Assembly: GCF_020216025.1 (NCBI RefSeq)
Contig: NZ_JAIWNC010000033.1
Location: 1 to 64,000 of the forward strand
DNA length: 64,000 bases
DNA from: Jidongwangia harbinensis
GTDB lineage: Bacteria; Actinomycetota; Actinomycetes; Mycobacteriales; Micromonosporaceae
Direction: 5' to 3'
The notes under the pieces are model-generated. The model did not search any database. It worked only from the letters and a program-made list of their open reading frames with translations, and was not told where the DNA came from. Positions 1 to 8,159 of the stretch are shown in pieces; position 1 is the stretch's first letter, and the number at the start of each line of letters is the position of its first letter. Position numbers and translations under genes: made by a program.

Positions 1-127
1 CAACCACCGCCGACGCCACTCAGCACTGGGCTACCGCAGCCCCGCCGACTACGAACGAACCCTGGAAACCGTTACGCTGCAGCAGAGCGCGGCATAACCC
101 GGTGTCCACATCCCGGGGGGAAGCTCA
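1..127 (+). mobile_element. Right end of an IS3-family insertion sequence
   Basis: This is the 3' end of an IS3-type element whose body lies left of the window. It holds the transposase C-terminus (2-97) and about 30 non-coding bases ending in CA at 126-127, as IS3-family right ends usually do. The next base resumes the reverse-transcriptase reading frame on the other strand exactly after the codons for T-D-T-G-T, so the boundary is defined by the broken gene. The left end and target duplication are outside the window. Confidence 0.75.
2..97 (+). CDS. IS3-family transposase OrfB, C-terminal end (partial)
   Basis: An open frame enters from the left edge and stops at TAA 95-97, giving 31 residues. 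They include N-H-R-R-R-H-S-A-L-G-Y-R-S-P-A-D-Y-E, the standard C-terminal signature of IS3/IS150-type DDE transposases (integrase core of OrfB). The catalytic DDE residues lie outside the window. The gene is the passenger of the IS inserted into the group II intron. The family call is strong although only the tail is visible. Confidence 0.8.
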   Translation, partial: NHRRRHSALGYRSPADYERTLETVTLQQSAA

Positions 128-825
128 GTTCCGGTGTCGGTCTCCCGTAGCTGCCGATCCTGTCCCAGGATGCCAGCTTTCAGGAACGCCTTCACCAGGG
201 TCAGCACGCGCTTGTCCGCGATGCGTGCCCGCGCTCGGTCCATCAGGGCCGGATGCGAGATTTCATCGAAACACGCCGTGATATCGCCTTCGACCACCCA
301 CTCGTAGGAGTGACTGGCAAGCATGCGAGCCTCGGCGATTGCGTCGTGTGCCCGGCGCCCGGGGCGGAACCCTTAGGAACACGGGAGGAAGTCCGCCTCG
401 AATATCGGCTCCAACACCAGTTTCCGGGATGCCTGGACCACCCGGTCGGCTGTGGTGGGGATGCCCAGCCGACGCAGCTTGCCGCCCGTCTTCGGGATCA
501 TCCTCTCCCGGACCGGAACCGGTTGGAAGCTGCGCTGTTTCACCTGCTGGCGCAGCTGGGCGAGGAACACCTCGACCCCTTGCTCGGCCTCGATGTAGCG
601 GGCGGTCTTGCCGTCCACTCCGGCCGTGCGCGACCCTTTGTTCCCCCGCACCCGATCCCACGCCACCACGAGGAAGGCGGGATCGGCGACGAGATTGTAG
701 AGATCATCGAACCGGTGCTGAGGGTCACCGGTCGCCCATCGGTGCAGCTTGGTTTGGATCTCCAGTACCCGGTGCTCGGCCGTCAGGAACGACGGCCATA
801 TCAGCTCCGGTGCGTCGGTATTCAC
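128..825 (-). pseudogene. Group II intron reverse transcriptase/maturase (LtrA-like), broken
   Basis: The intron-encoded protein would reverse-transcribe and mature its own intron. GTG at 823-825 has an AGGAGG ribosome site at 832-837 and begins V-N-T-D-A-P-E-L. The N-terminus (RFDDLYNLVADPAFLVVAW), the NKGSRTAGVDG block and the first RT motif (E-G-D-I-T-A-C-F-D) are recognisable. Two lesions are visible. First, TAA at 373-375 replaces the tyrosine codon expected in P-C-S-Y-G-F-R-P-G, with the same frame continuing on both sides. Second, the ORF ends at 128 just before the expected P-Q-G-G motif, where the IS3 element sits. The YADD catalytic motif and the X and endonuclease domains are absent. 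Confidence 0.85.
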
Positions 826-1431
826 CAACGGCCTCCTGACATTCCAGTGTCCTTGCTGCTGACTTGCTGGTCTCCTTCGCCATGTGCGCCGCTCTCCGGC
901 GCTCGGACTACTACGAGACCTCCGTCCCACCCCATGGCCCTCGGTCGGCAACGGACCTGCCCGCCGCCCGGCTGGAGGCCGGGCGGGTAGGGCGACCCGA
1001 GGTGGTTCCCACGTTCACCACGCGATCGATCGGTCAGGGCGGCGTCCAGCTCTACTCCGGCAACATCCCCGCGGCTACGCCGCATACATTCACCACGGTC
1101 ACCCAACCTGCGTCCGAGGGCGTCGGCCGGGAGGCGGCTTCTCCGCAAAACAGGAACCGCGCGCTGCGTCCGGCCCAGATCCACCAGGTTCGAGCCGGTA
1201 CTACGCTTACGGAGCTTCAACCACTGGTTCACTCTCGTTACACCTTCTGACCTCGCTTGCCGAACCCGGACCGTCTGGCAGTTCCGATCCGTCTCGGCGT
1301 TGTCGGGGCTGCTTTCCACCCTCCCCGGCGTTCCCCGGCTCAGGCTGCCCCCAGCTTCACTTCGCTACTGCGACAGCGAAGAGGTGGTGGTCTCTCACCT
1401 CCACTCGATCGTGCAGCGCCTCGTGGCGCAC
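128..1431 (-). mobile_element. Group II intron (5' part), inserted in IS110 and cut by IS3
   Basis: On the minus strand the sequence changes at 1431 from IS110 transposase codons (Y-Y-D-R-K) to GTGCGCC, the conserved GUGYG start of group II introns. About 600 nt of G+C-rich RNA-like sequence (domains I-III expected) follow before the reverse-transcriptase ORF starts at 825, the layout of ORF-bearing introns with the ORF in domain IV. The 3' part (RT motifs from PQGG onward, maturase, domains V-VI) is missing because an IS3 element occupies the ORF from 127 leftwards. Without domain V in place, splicing is unlikely. Confidence 0.75.
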
Positions 1432-2502
1432 TTTGCGGTCGTAGTAGGCCCGGCTGGCCGGGTCGGCAAGTGCGGCGAACGCGGACAGGAAGAACGCGCG
1501 TTTCAGCTGCTTGTTACCGCTCTTGGGTGGGTGCTCACCGCGGATGCTGGTGCCCGAGCGGCGGGTCACCGGGGCGAGTCCGGCGTAGGCGGCCAGGTGC
1601 CCGGAGGTGGGAAACGCGGCGACATCGCCGACTTCGAGCAGGATCCGGGCTGCGGTCCTGACCCCGACACCAGGCATCGAGATCAGGACCTCGGCAAGAG
1701 GGTGAGCATCAAGCGTCTCCTCAACTTGGCCGGCGACCTGGTCGCGTTGTTTGAGCAGCTCCCCCAGGCTGTCCGCCAGCTTCGGCAAGATGGTCTCGGC
1801 CGCGATGGTGCCGGGAACGACCACCGTCTGGGCGTCCAGAGCGGTGAAGATCTGCTCGACGAGGCGGACACCCATGCGGGGTGCACGCGGTTTGACGATC
1901 TCGGCGAGTTTCGCCCGGCCCGCCTTGCGCAGCCCGGCCGGGCCACCGCACCGCGACAACGCTTCGAGGACGGCCGGGTGCTGGACTTTCGGGCCCAGGA
2001 CCCGTTCCAGGGGCGGGTGGATCTGGGTGAGCAGACCGCGGATCCGGTTGCTGATGCGGGTCACCTCACCGGCGAGGTCGTCGTCGTAGCCGACCAGCAT
2101 CTCCAGCTCGGCGAGGGTGTCATCGCCGGCGTCTACCCGGCGCAGGGTGTGCGGCAAGGTGCGGGCGGCGTCGGCGATCACGTAGGCGTCGCGGGCGTCG
2201 GTCTTCGCGGTGCCCGGGTGCAGGTCAGCGAGTCGGCGCATGACCAGGCCGGGCAGGTAGGCGATCTGGTGCCCGCACGCTCGGGCGACCGCGACCGGCA
2301 GCGCGCCGATCGAGGCGGGCTGGTCGACCACGGCCAGGATCCGGCCGTGCCGGCCGAGTTTGTCGAACAGTTTCCGCAGCCCAGCCTCAGTATTCGGCAA
2401 CGCCGCGTCGTGCAGCCGTTTGCCCGCCGGATCCAGCGCGACCGCGTGATGATCGGTCTTCCCGACGTCCAAGCCCAGGAACACGCCGTACTGGTTGTGC
2501 AC
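1432..2502 (-). pseudogene. IS110-family transposase, C-terminus lost to the intron
   Basis: IS110 transposases are DEDD enzymes guided by a bridge RNA. GTG at 2500-2502 (V-H-N-Q-Y-G-V-F) follows a GGGAGA stretch and precedes G-L-D-V-G-K-T-D-H-H, the first DEDD acidic site. The T-D-A-R-D-A block and the C-terminal Tnp20 motif (S-M-P-G-V-G-V-R-T-A) with its G-L-A-P-V-T-R-R-S-G are also present. About 357 codons are intact up to Y-Y-D-R-K at 1432; the frame then runs into intron sequence and stops at 1357. Roughly 40-50 C-terminal residues of the usual ~400 are missing. The catalytic Ser of the Tnp20 domain lies in the retained part, but the product would have an aberrant tail. Confidence 0.88.
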
Positions 2503-2734
2503 GCTTTCGTCTCCCGCGATGTCCATCATGGGCTCGGCCGCTGGTCCGAGCGTCGGACTGCCAGCAGCCACGTTACGGAGAGACCTACCCAGGATCGGGT
2601 GGCCGGGTCCCTATCAGCGGTCCGCCGACGCACCCGGCCCGGCGACAACACCCCCCGGATCATGCGTACGACAGGGGCAGTAAGTCATACCGGACCGAGC
2701 GACCGAGCAGTCCCCGGCTGGGGACGATCAAAAA
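2503..2734 (-). other. IS110 non-coding left end, probable bridge-RNA region
   Basis: About 230 bases between the IS110 transposase start and the point where dinB homology begins (around 2735). IS110-group elements carry a long non-coding left end upstream of the transposase that encodes the bridge RNA guiding target and donor recognition. Position and length fit. I did not fold the RNA, and the exact element boundary is uncertain by a few bases. Confidence 0.45.
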
Positions 2735-3355
2735 GGTAACGGGTTGTATCGGCTGGCGCGTGGCGATGATTCCCGTCCGGTTGAGGGGGAGCGGGAGGCG
2801 AAGTCGGTGTCGGCGGAGGAGACGTTCGACGTCGACGTGAGCGATCCGGTGCGGTTGAACCGGGAGGTCGAGCTGCTCGCGGCCCGGGTGGGCGGGCGGC
2901 TTCGCACCGGTGGGGTGTCCGGCCGCACGGTCAGTATCAAAGTGCGTCACCATGACTTCACCACTATCACCCGGTCTACGACGCGGGAGCAGCCCACCGA
3001 CGATGCGCGGTTGGTCGCCCAGTTGGCCCGCCGGTTGCTCGCCGGCGTCGACACCTCCGCCGGGGTGCGGCTGCTCGGGGTCGCGGTCACCACTCTGGCC
3101 GACTTCGCGCAGGACGAGCTGTTCACCAGCACCACGCCTGCCGAGTCCGAGCCGGCCGCAGACGTGGCCGGGGAGGAGGCGGAGCCGGTCGGGGTCGAGG
3201 ACCCGGTGGCCGTCGGGTGGCGGCCTGGGCAGGACGTCCGCCACGACCGTCATGGGTCGGGCTGGGTGTGGGGCCGGGGCCTGGGCCGGGTCACCGTGCG
3301 GTTCGAGGGACCCACCACGCCGCCCGGACCGGTACGCACCCTTCGCCGCCGATGA
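2735..3355 (+). pseudogene. DNA polymerase IV (DinB), 3' fragment
   Basis: DinB is a Y-family translesion polymerase. This fragment encodes the little-finger/PAD region: G-L-Y-R-L-A-R-G, E-R-E-A-K-S-V-S-A-E-E-T-F, G-R-T-V-S-I-K-V-R-H-H-D-F and T-I-T-R-S-T-T, followed by the R-L-L-G-V-A-V-T-T-L strand and a C-terminal tail with G-S-G-W-V-W-G-R-G-L-G-R-V-T-V-R-F-E. The palm, fingers and thumb with the catalytic acids are absent: homology starts abruptly next to the IS110 end. The upstream part should lie beyond the IS nest, left of the window. Confidence 0.8.
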
Positions 3356-3525
3356 TCCGCACCTGCACCCCGCCGACCCGCCGGATTGGACCGCACTAGC
3401 AGATCAACAGGGATGATTCGCGGGCCGTAGCCCTGCGTCTCGCCGGACGTGGCTCCTGCGAATGCACGACGGCGTTCGCAAGAGCCATGCGAAGGAGGTT
3501 TGCGTGGCCTCGCCCGCGAGGTTGG

Positions 3526-3872
3526 TCAGCGCGCCTTGTGGAACGCTTCGACGACCGAGCTGGGGATGCGACCTCGTTCGGAAACCTCGTAGCCGCTTTG
3601 GTGGCCCCTTCCCGGATGGCCTGATTCTGGTCTCGGTTCGCCCGCCCGGACGGTGCGGCGCCGGCACCGCGGGACGAAATGCGGCCGCCATTTCTGCGGC
3701 CGACCCGCGACGCGACCGTCAGGTACGGGTCGAGCGCCTTGCGGAGCTTCCCGGCGTTCTTCTCCGACAGATCGATGGTGTAGTTCACGCCGTCGAGACC
3801 GAACTCCACCGTGCGGTCCGCCTCGCTGCCGTCGAGGTCGTCGGTCAGTAAGGTCACAATCTGCTTCGTCAT
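3526..3872 (-). pseudogene. Lsr2-type nucleoid protein, frameshifted
   Basis: Lsr2 is the actinobacterial AT-binding xenogeneic silencer. The N-terminal dimerisation domain is intact from ATG 3872 (M-T-K-Q-I-V-T-L-L-T-D-D, then V-N-Y-T-I-D-L-S-E-K-N-A). After N-Q-A-I-R-E the frame runs off, while the expected C-terminal DNA-binding end (G-Y-E-V-S-E-R-G-R-I-P-S-S-V-V-E-A-F) continues in the next frame to TGA 3526-3528. Loss of one base near 3600-3610 restores a protein of about 115 residues, the normal size. The usual Trp of R-E-W-A is Gly here. The unrepaired frame continues to 3396. Confidence 0.85.
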
Positions 3873-4575
3873 GGTGTGGGCACCCCCGAAGAGTCATGAG
3901 GCATCCCGTGAATGCCTCCACTGGAATAGATCTCCGTGACGCTGCGCCCGGCCAGCCGCTGCTCGTACATCCACCGCACGTGCTTTGCGGTCACCGGGTC
4001 AGCAGCGAGTCGATGCCGGCGCCGTCCCCATCCGGCGTGCTGCGGGTTCGGGTGCGGACCCGCATCCTCGAGGCGGTACCCGTAGGGTGGGCGGACGCCC
4101 ACGAACCGGCCCTCCTGCACCACCTGGACCCGCATTGCCTCGCTGACTCGGAACCGGCTTTTGAGGACCTCGGAGCGGGCGCGGTGCCCGAGCAGCATGA
4201 CGAAGGCCCGATGCACCGGGTCGCTGTGGTCGTAGGGGCCGGCGAGTTCTGGCAGCCACAGCGTGATGTTGTGCCGTTGGAAGAACGGTGCCAGCCGTAA
4301 CAGTTGCCGACCGCTGAACGCCCGATCGAACTCGCCGACCACGATCGCGTCGAAGTCCCGGTCCGGCCGGGTGATTGCCTGTAGCAGGGCGCGGGCTTGA
4401 GGGCGTGCGTGCCAGTCGAGACTGCGGGAAGGCCGGGATCGAAGAACTCCCGCACGATCGTGCCGGTCCCGGCGATGGTGCGTTCGCCGCTGTGCCGCTG
4501 CCACCGGTACGAGGTGGTGCTCTCCTGCCGATCCGGGGTCGAGACCCGTCCGTAGAACGCGAACCGCAGCAGCAC
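3869..4575 (-). pseudogene. Serine recombinase (resolvase/integrase), frameshifted and truncated
   Basis: ATG 4575 begins M-L-L-R-F-A-F-Y-G-R-V-S-T-P-D-R-Q, the catalytic-serine motif of the resolvase N-terminal domain. Near 4435 the frame breaks; the continuing frame shows R-S-L-D-W-H-A-R-P-Q-A, D-A-I-V-V-G-E-F-D-R-A-F and G-V-R-P-P-Y-G-Y-R-L, typical of actinobacterial large serine recombinases. The protein stops at 3869, overlapping the lsr2 start as ATGA, about half the usual ~500 residues; the zinc-ribbon/coiled-coil part is missing. It is probably a relic of an integrative element. Confidence 0.82.
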
Positions 4576-4887
4576 TACGCAGGACGCAACGTCAGGCTTG
4601 GATGTGGCGGAGGTGGCGGTGTACAGCCACTGCTGGGAGGCTGCCGGGTGCTGAAGCAGCCACGATGAAGGTTATGGCCTTTCGTAGAACCGGTTCGCGA
4701 GACCATAGTGGAAGGTGGTCTGGCGTCGGGGGGCCGGGACGAGCGGGCGACGATCGATGGCGTCCGCGGTCACCGTCGGCGGAGTCTTCCGATGCGGACT
4801 GCCGCAGACGAGTTCCGCGAGTGCCGAGCCCGATACGCCAAGGTACAGAGTCAAGCTGCAAGCGCTGGCCACAGCGCAACGGCTCAA
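4576..4887. other. Intergenic, no gene seen
   Basis: About 310 bases between the recombinase relic and the CAP-domain gene. Short frames exist on both strands but none has recognisable protein features or a convincing ribosome site. I see no clear terminator or RNA gene. Confidence 0.5.
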
Positions 4888-5292
4888 TCAGCCGGGTACG
4901 GCGAAGTTTTGGGTCCACACCAGCACGCCCCGCTTGTCGTCGGCGACACCGACCCCGATCTGCGTGTACTCGGGGCCGAGGATGTTGGCCTTGTGCCCCC
5001 GGCTGTGCATCCAGGCCGTCATGACCTGCCGGGCGTTCTCATGCCCCCACGCGATGTTCTCGCCGACGAGCGCGAAGACGTACCCGGTCAGCGCCACCCG
5101 GTGCCCCGCCGTCGTGCCCTCCGGCGAGTGGTGGCTGAAGTAGCCGCGGGCCGCCATGTCCGCCGAATGTGCCCGGGCGGCCTCGGCCAGCAGCGGGTCC
5201 GTGGTGAGCCGCGGGAGGCCCGCCTTGCGCCGTTCCTCGTTGACGATGCTCGCAACTCGGCGCTCCAGGTCGACGCGGATCAGGGAACGCAT
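4888..5292 (-). CDS. CAP (SCP/PR-1)-domain protein without signal peptide
   Basis: A 134-residue protein with a CAP/SCP fold: V-N-E-E-R-R-K-A-G-L-P-R-L near the N-terminus, then H-S-A-D-M-A-A-R-G-Y-F-S-H-H-S-P-E-G-T, the G-E-N-I-A-W-G motif, M-S-R-G-H-K-A-N-I-L-G-P and a terminal W-T-Q-N-F. The His and Glu residues that usually line the CAP cavity are present. Most bacterial CAP proteins are secreted, but this ORF shows no signal peptide from ATG 5292 or from the alternative ATG 5340. The 5292 start overlaps the stop of the upstream small gene by 13 bases, suggesting coupling. It is the last gene of the leftward LuxR/ART-like unit, so export by a non-Sec route is possible but unproven. Confidence 0.8.
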   Translation of the reverse strand: MRSLIRVDLERRVASIVNEERRKAGLPRLTTDPLLAEAARAHSADMAARGYFSHHSPEGTTAGHRVALTGYVFALVGENIAWGHENARQVMTAWMHSRGHKANILGPEYTQIGVGVADDKRGVLVWTQNFAVPG

Positions 5293-5582
5293 GGTGCGTT
5301 TCGAACGAACCAGATCCCGGCTAAGCGGAGGCTCGTGCACACCTCAAAGTGCACGACCGTCCGGTGAGGACTGGCACCGTACCGGCCGGGGGCGGGATGC
5401 AGCAGCAGGGTGCGTGCGCGGCGGCTGGTGAGTTCGTGGTCGTACCGGGTGCGGCCCGCCGCGGGACCGCTGTGGTCGTCCCAGTGCCGGACCCAGCCGT
5501 GGCTGCCCCGGAGCTGCCACATCACCGTACGAGCCGGCGCGGAGACGTCCCAGCCCCAGGTGAAGGCCTCGACCGCCGTCAT
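5280..5582 (-). CDS. Small hypothetical protein, translationally coupled
   Basis: 100 residues, no family recognised. It is Trp- and Arg-rich with no membrane segment. ATG 5580-5582 overlaps the TGA of the 858-aa gene (ATGA), and its own stop overlaps the start of the CAP gene. This chaining is the main reason to accept it. I infer no function. Confidence 0.5.
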   Translation of the reverse strand: MTAVEAFTWGWDVSAPARTVMWQLRGSHGWVRHWDDHSGPAAGRTRYDHELTSRRARTLLLHPAPGRYGASPHRTVVHFEVCTSLRLAGIWFVRNAPCVP

Positions 5583-8155
5583 CGGCGGAGTCCCGGAACG
5601 GTCTGGAAGCGGCTCGCGGCGGCCGCGCCCACCCGGGTGAAGGTCCCGGCCCTGCCGGCCCGTTCCATCGCCCGGCTGAGCGAGTTGAGGGCGAGGTCGT
5701 CTAACGGCACCCGGCCGCGGTCCGGCTCGTCGGCGGCCAGTTCGCGCAGCAGCAGCCGGCCGCGCACCCCCGGGCCGGGCAGTACGGCGTCCAGCACCTT
5801 GAAGCTGGTGCCGGGCAGGAACACCACCCGCGACTCGGCCCAGTGGTCGTCGTCGGGCTCGAGCAGCCGGGTCCGCCGGGCGGTCATCGACCAGATCAGC
5901 ACGTCGACGTCGCCGAGGAGGTTCAGCGGCGGATCGGTGAGCGCGTGCGTGAACCCCCAGTCGGTGAGCACGCCGCGGTCGCGGATCCGCGCGACGTCTT
6001 CGGCCGGCAGCTCGGCCACCAGCGAGGTGGCGCCGCGGTGCGAGGGCAGGCGGCGTAGGCCGGCGGCGACGCATCGGGCGAACGGGACCTGCGGGCCCAC
6101 GTCACCGTCGCGGAGGGCCTCGTCGAGACGGTCACCCACCGCGGACAGATACAGGCGTACGGCCACCGCGTCGACCATCGTCTCGGGAGCGGCCTGGAAC
6201 CCGGGGTGCTCCGACAGTACCCGCGACACCGAACTCGCCGCGGCGTCGAACTCCCCGCTGAGCGCTCCGCGCAGCCATGCCCGTTCCTCGGCGAGCCCGG
6301 CAGGGGTGGGCAGGCCCCGCGCGTCGGGATCGGGCTCGACCTGGAAGCCCATCGGGTCCCGCGGCCGGGCCCGGTCCAGCGCGACCAGGACGCGCTCCGC
6401 GGTGTCCGGGGGCGGCACCGGGGGCTCGCTGTGCCGCCGAGGGCGGTGGGCCGTCGGTGCGACGCGAAACGGCAGCGCGTTCTCGTCCGGTTCCCGGGCT
6501 TGCGGCATCGGGACGGGATCCGCGGCGTGCGGCGGTGCGGCGGGCTCAAGCCGGGCCCGGTTCGGCGCCGCAGAGAGGACCGCCGGCGAGACCGGAGCGA
6601 CGGGCTCCTCCCAGAGCGGGCTTTCCGCGACACGGCCGGCTCCCGGCGGGGGGAGAACGCGCGAGGGAAGGTCATGGGTCTCGGGCGCCTTAGGCGCCGA
6701 AGCGGGAGCGGGAGCGGACTGCATATTCCCGCCGGCGCGGCCCCGAGGGCCGGAACCCAGCGACTTGACCTCGGGCGCCGGCACTGCGAGGCCGGTCACC
6801 TCCCCGGCGGGCGGCGCGACGGCGGCCAGCGCCTCGTCAAGGGCCAGGTCGGCGGCGCTGAAGCGGTAGGTCAGGCCGTCGGTCAGCTCGCCGGCCGCCG
6901 AGGCGACCCGCGGGGTGGCGGGTACCAGCGCGGAGGCGAGGTGCAGCGTGCAGCGGTCGCGGGTGGCGGGGTCGAGCCGGGCGGCGAGGTCCTCGGCGAG
7001 TTCGCGCAGTCTCGCCACCCGGGCGGGCTCCGCGTCGTCGACGATCAGCGCGTGGTGCCGGGGGTTCGCGACGCGGGCGCGGATGCGGTCGGCGTACCGG
7101 GGGACGGCCGCGTCGCGCAGCCACAGTCCGGATTGGACGATCTCGACCACGGCATCGTCGGCGTAGCGGTAGACGCGCGGGCCGGCCGCCTCGCCGAGCA
7201 TCGTCGGCGCGCGGTAGCTGAGGATCTGCGGCAGGGGGGTGGGCAAGTTCGCTCCGGCACGCGGCAGGTAGCCCAGCTCGCGGACGAGGACTTGCCAGCC
7301 CAGGGCGCCGTCGTCGTCGACGGTGTGGATGCGGGGGCGTTCGGGTTTGCCCACCGGTACGCCAGTGAAGCAGGCGATCCGCGTCTCCAGCAGATCGGCG
7401 AGGGCCTGGCCCAGCACCTCCCCCTCGGGCAGCTGCACGGGTCCGTACTGGACGAAGCGCGCCTGGCCCCGGCCCTCGCCGCCGATGGCGCGCCAGAACC
7501 GGGCCACGTCGTCGAGCGGCAGCGGAGGGGTCCCGGGACAGCCCAGCACGACGGTGAAGGCGTGCGGCTGGCACGGTACGGACGACGCCAGCATCTGCCA
7601 GTGCGCGCGTACCGAGGCATCGTCCCGTCCGTCCCGGATCCACACGCCGGCCGGCAGCGGCTCGACGGCGCCGTGGGCGCTGGTGGGCAGGAACTCGGCG
7701 GCGGCCACGTCCCAGTCCGGGCGGGGATAGCGCTTCGCCTCCCAGCGCGGCGGCCGTCTCGGGTTGTACCGCAACCAGCCGCTGCCCTCGGCGGCGTGCA
7801 CGAAGAGCGTTCCGGAGGAACCGCGGATCATCTGACCGTACGGCGCCACGACGGGGCAGCCGAGGCGGTCGGACAGCCACTGCCCGGCGAGGACAGAGGT
7901 GTCCTGGCGGGCACCGCAGACGATTAGCCGGATGCCACCGCGGCGGCGCCTGTGCAGGGCACCCGCCACCGACTCCCAGATGCCGGCGGGCAGGTCGTCG
8001 TGCAGGTCGAGGACGACGATCTCGTTCTCCGCGTCGTGCGCCACGGCCAGCGCCAGGGACTGCGCCTCGGAGCTGATCCGTTCGCGGGCGTGCAGGACGA
8101 GCGCATTGCCGACGGTGTGCTTGCCGATCGTGACGGTGGGCGCCGAGCCGCGCAT
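5579..8155 (-). CDS. T7SS-associated protein with ADP-ribosyltransferase-like C-terminus (paralogue 1)
   Basis: 858 residues, a full-length paralogue of the protein at 48,089-50,824. Residues 1-420 form a conserved N-terminal half that includes I-R-L-I-V-C-G (Cys80) and then A-G-Q-W-L-S-D-R-L; this block resembles the caspase-like modules of the giant protein but lacks their His. A proline/alanine-rich linker (about 440-610) follows. The C-terminal ~230 residues contain L-P-S-H-R-G-A-T (~706), I-W-S-M-T-A-R-R-T (~754) and A-E-S-R-V-V-F-L-P-G-T-S-F (~774), the order and spacing of R-S-E-type ADP-ribosyltransferases. At the expected E-x-E position the second Glu is Arg, so activity is doubtful. 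It starts 4 bases after the LuxR gene and sits inside that unit. The ART assignment is by motif only. Confidence 0.7.
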   Translation of the reverse strand: MRGSAPTVTIGKHTVGNALVLHARERISSEAQSLALAVAHDAENEIVVLDLHDDLPAGIWESVAGALHRRRRGGIRLIVCGARQDTSVLAGQWLSDRLGCPVVAPYGQMIRGSSGTLFVHAAEGSGWLRYNPRRPPRWEAKRYPRPDWDVAAAEFLPTSAHGAVEPLPAGVWIRDGRDDASVRAHWQMLASSVPCQPHAFTVVLGCPGTPPLPLDDVARFWRAIGGEGRGQARFVQYGPVQLPEGEVLGQALADLLETRIACFTGVPVGKPERPRIHTVDDDGALGWQVLVRELGYLPRAGANLPTPLPQILSYRAPTMLGEAAGPRVYRYADDAVVEIVQSGLWLRDAAVPRYADRIRARVANPRHHALIVDDAEPARVARLRELAEDLAARLDPATRDRCTLHLASALVPATPRVASAAGELTDGLTYRFSAADLALDEALAAVAPPAGEVTGLAVPAPEVKSLGSGPRGRAGGNMQSAPAPASAPKAPETHDLPSRVLPPPGAGRVAESPLWEEPVAPVSPAVLSAAPNRARLEPAAPPHAADPVPMPQAREPDENALPFRVAPTAHRPRRHSEPPVPPPDTAERVLVALDRARPRDPMGFQVEPDPDARGLPTPAGLAEERAWLRGALSGEFDAAASSVSRVLSEHPGFQAAPETMVDAVAVRLYLSAVGDRLDEALRDGDVGPQVPFARCVAAGLRRLPSHRGATSLVAELPAEDVARIRDRGVLTDWGFTHALTDPPLNLLGDVDVLIWSMTARRTRLLEPDDDHWAESRVVFLPGTSFKVLDAVLPGPGVRGRLLLRELAADEPDRGRVPLDDLALNSLSRAMERAGRAGTFTRVGAAAASRFQTVPGLRR

Positions 8156-8159
8156 CTCG

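Noticed and set aside
253..990. 245-codon plus-strand frame at the left edge
   Set aside because: Antisense to the intron reverse transcriptase, whose motifs are unmistakable.
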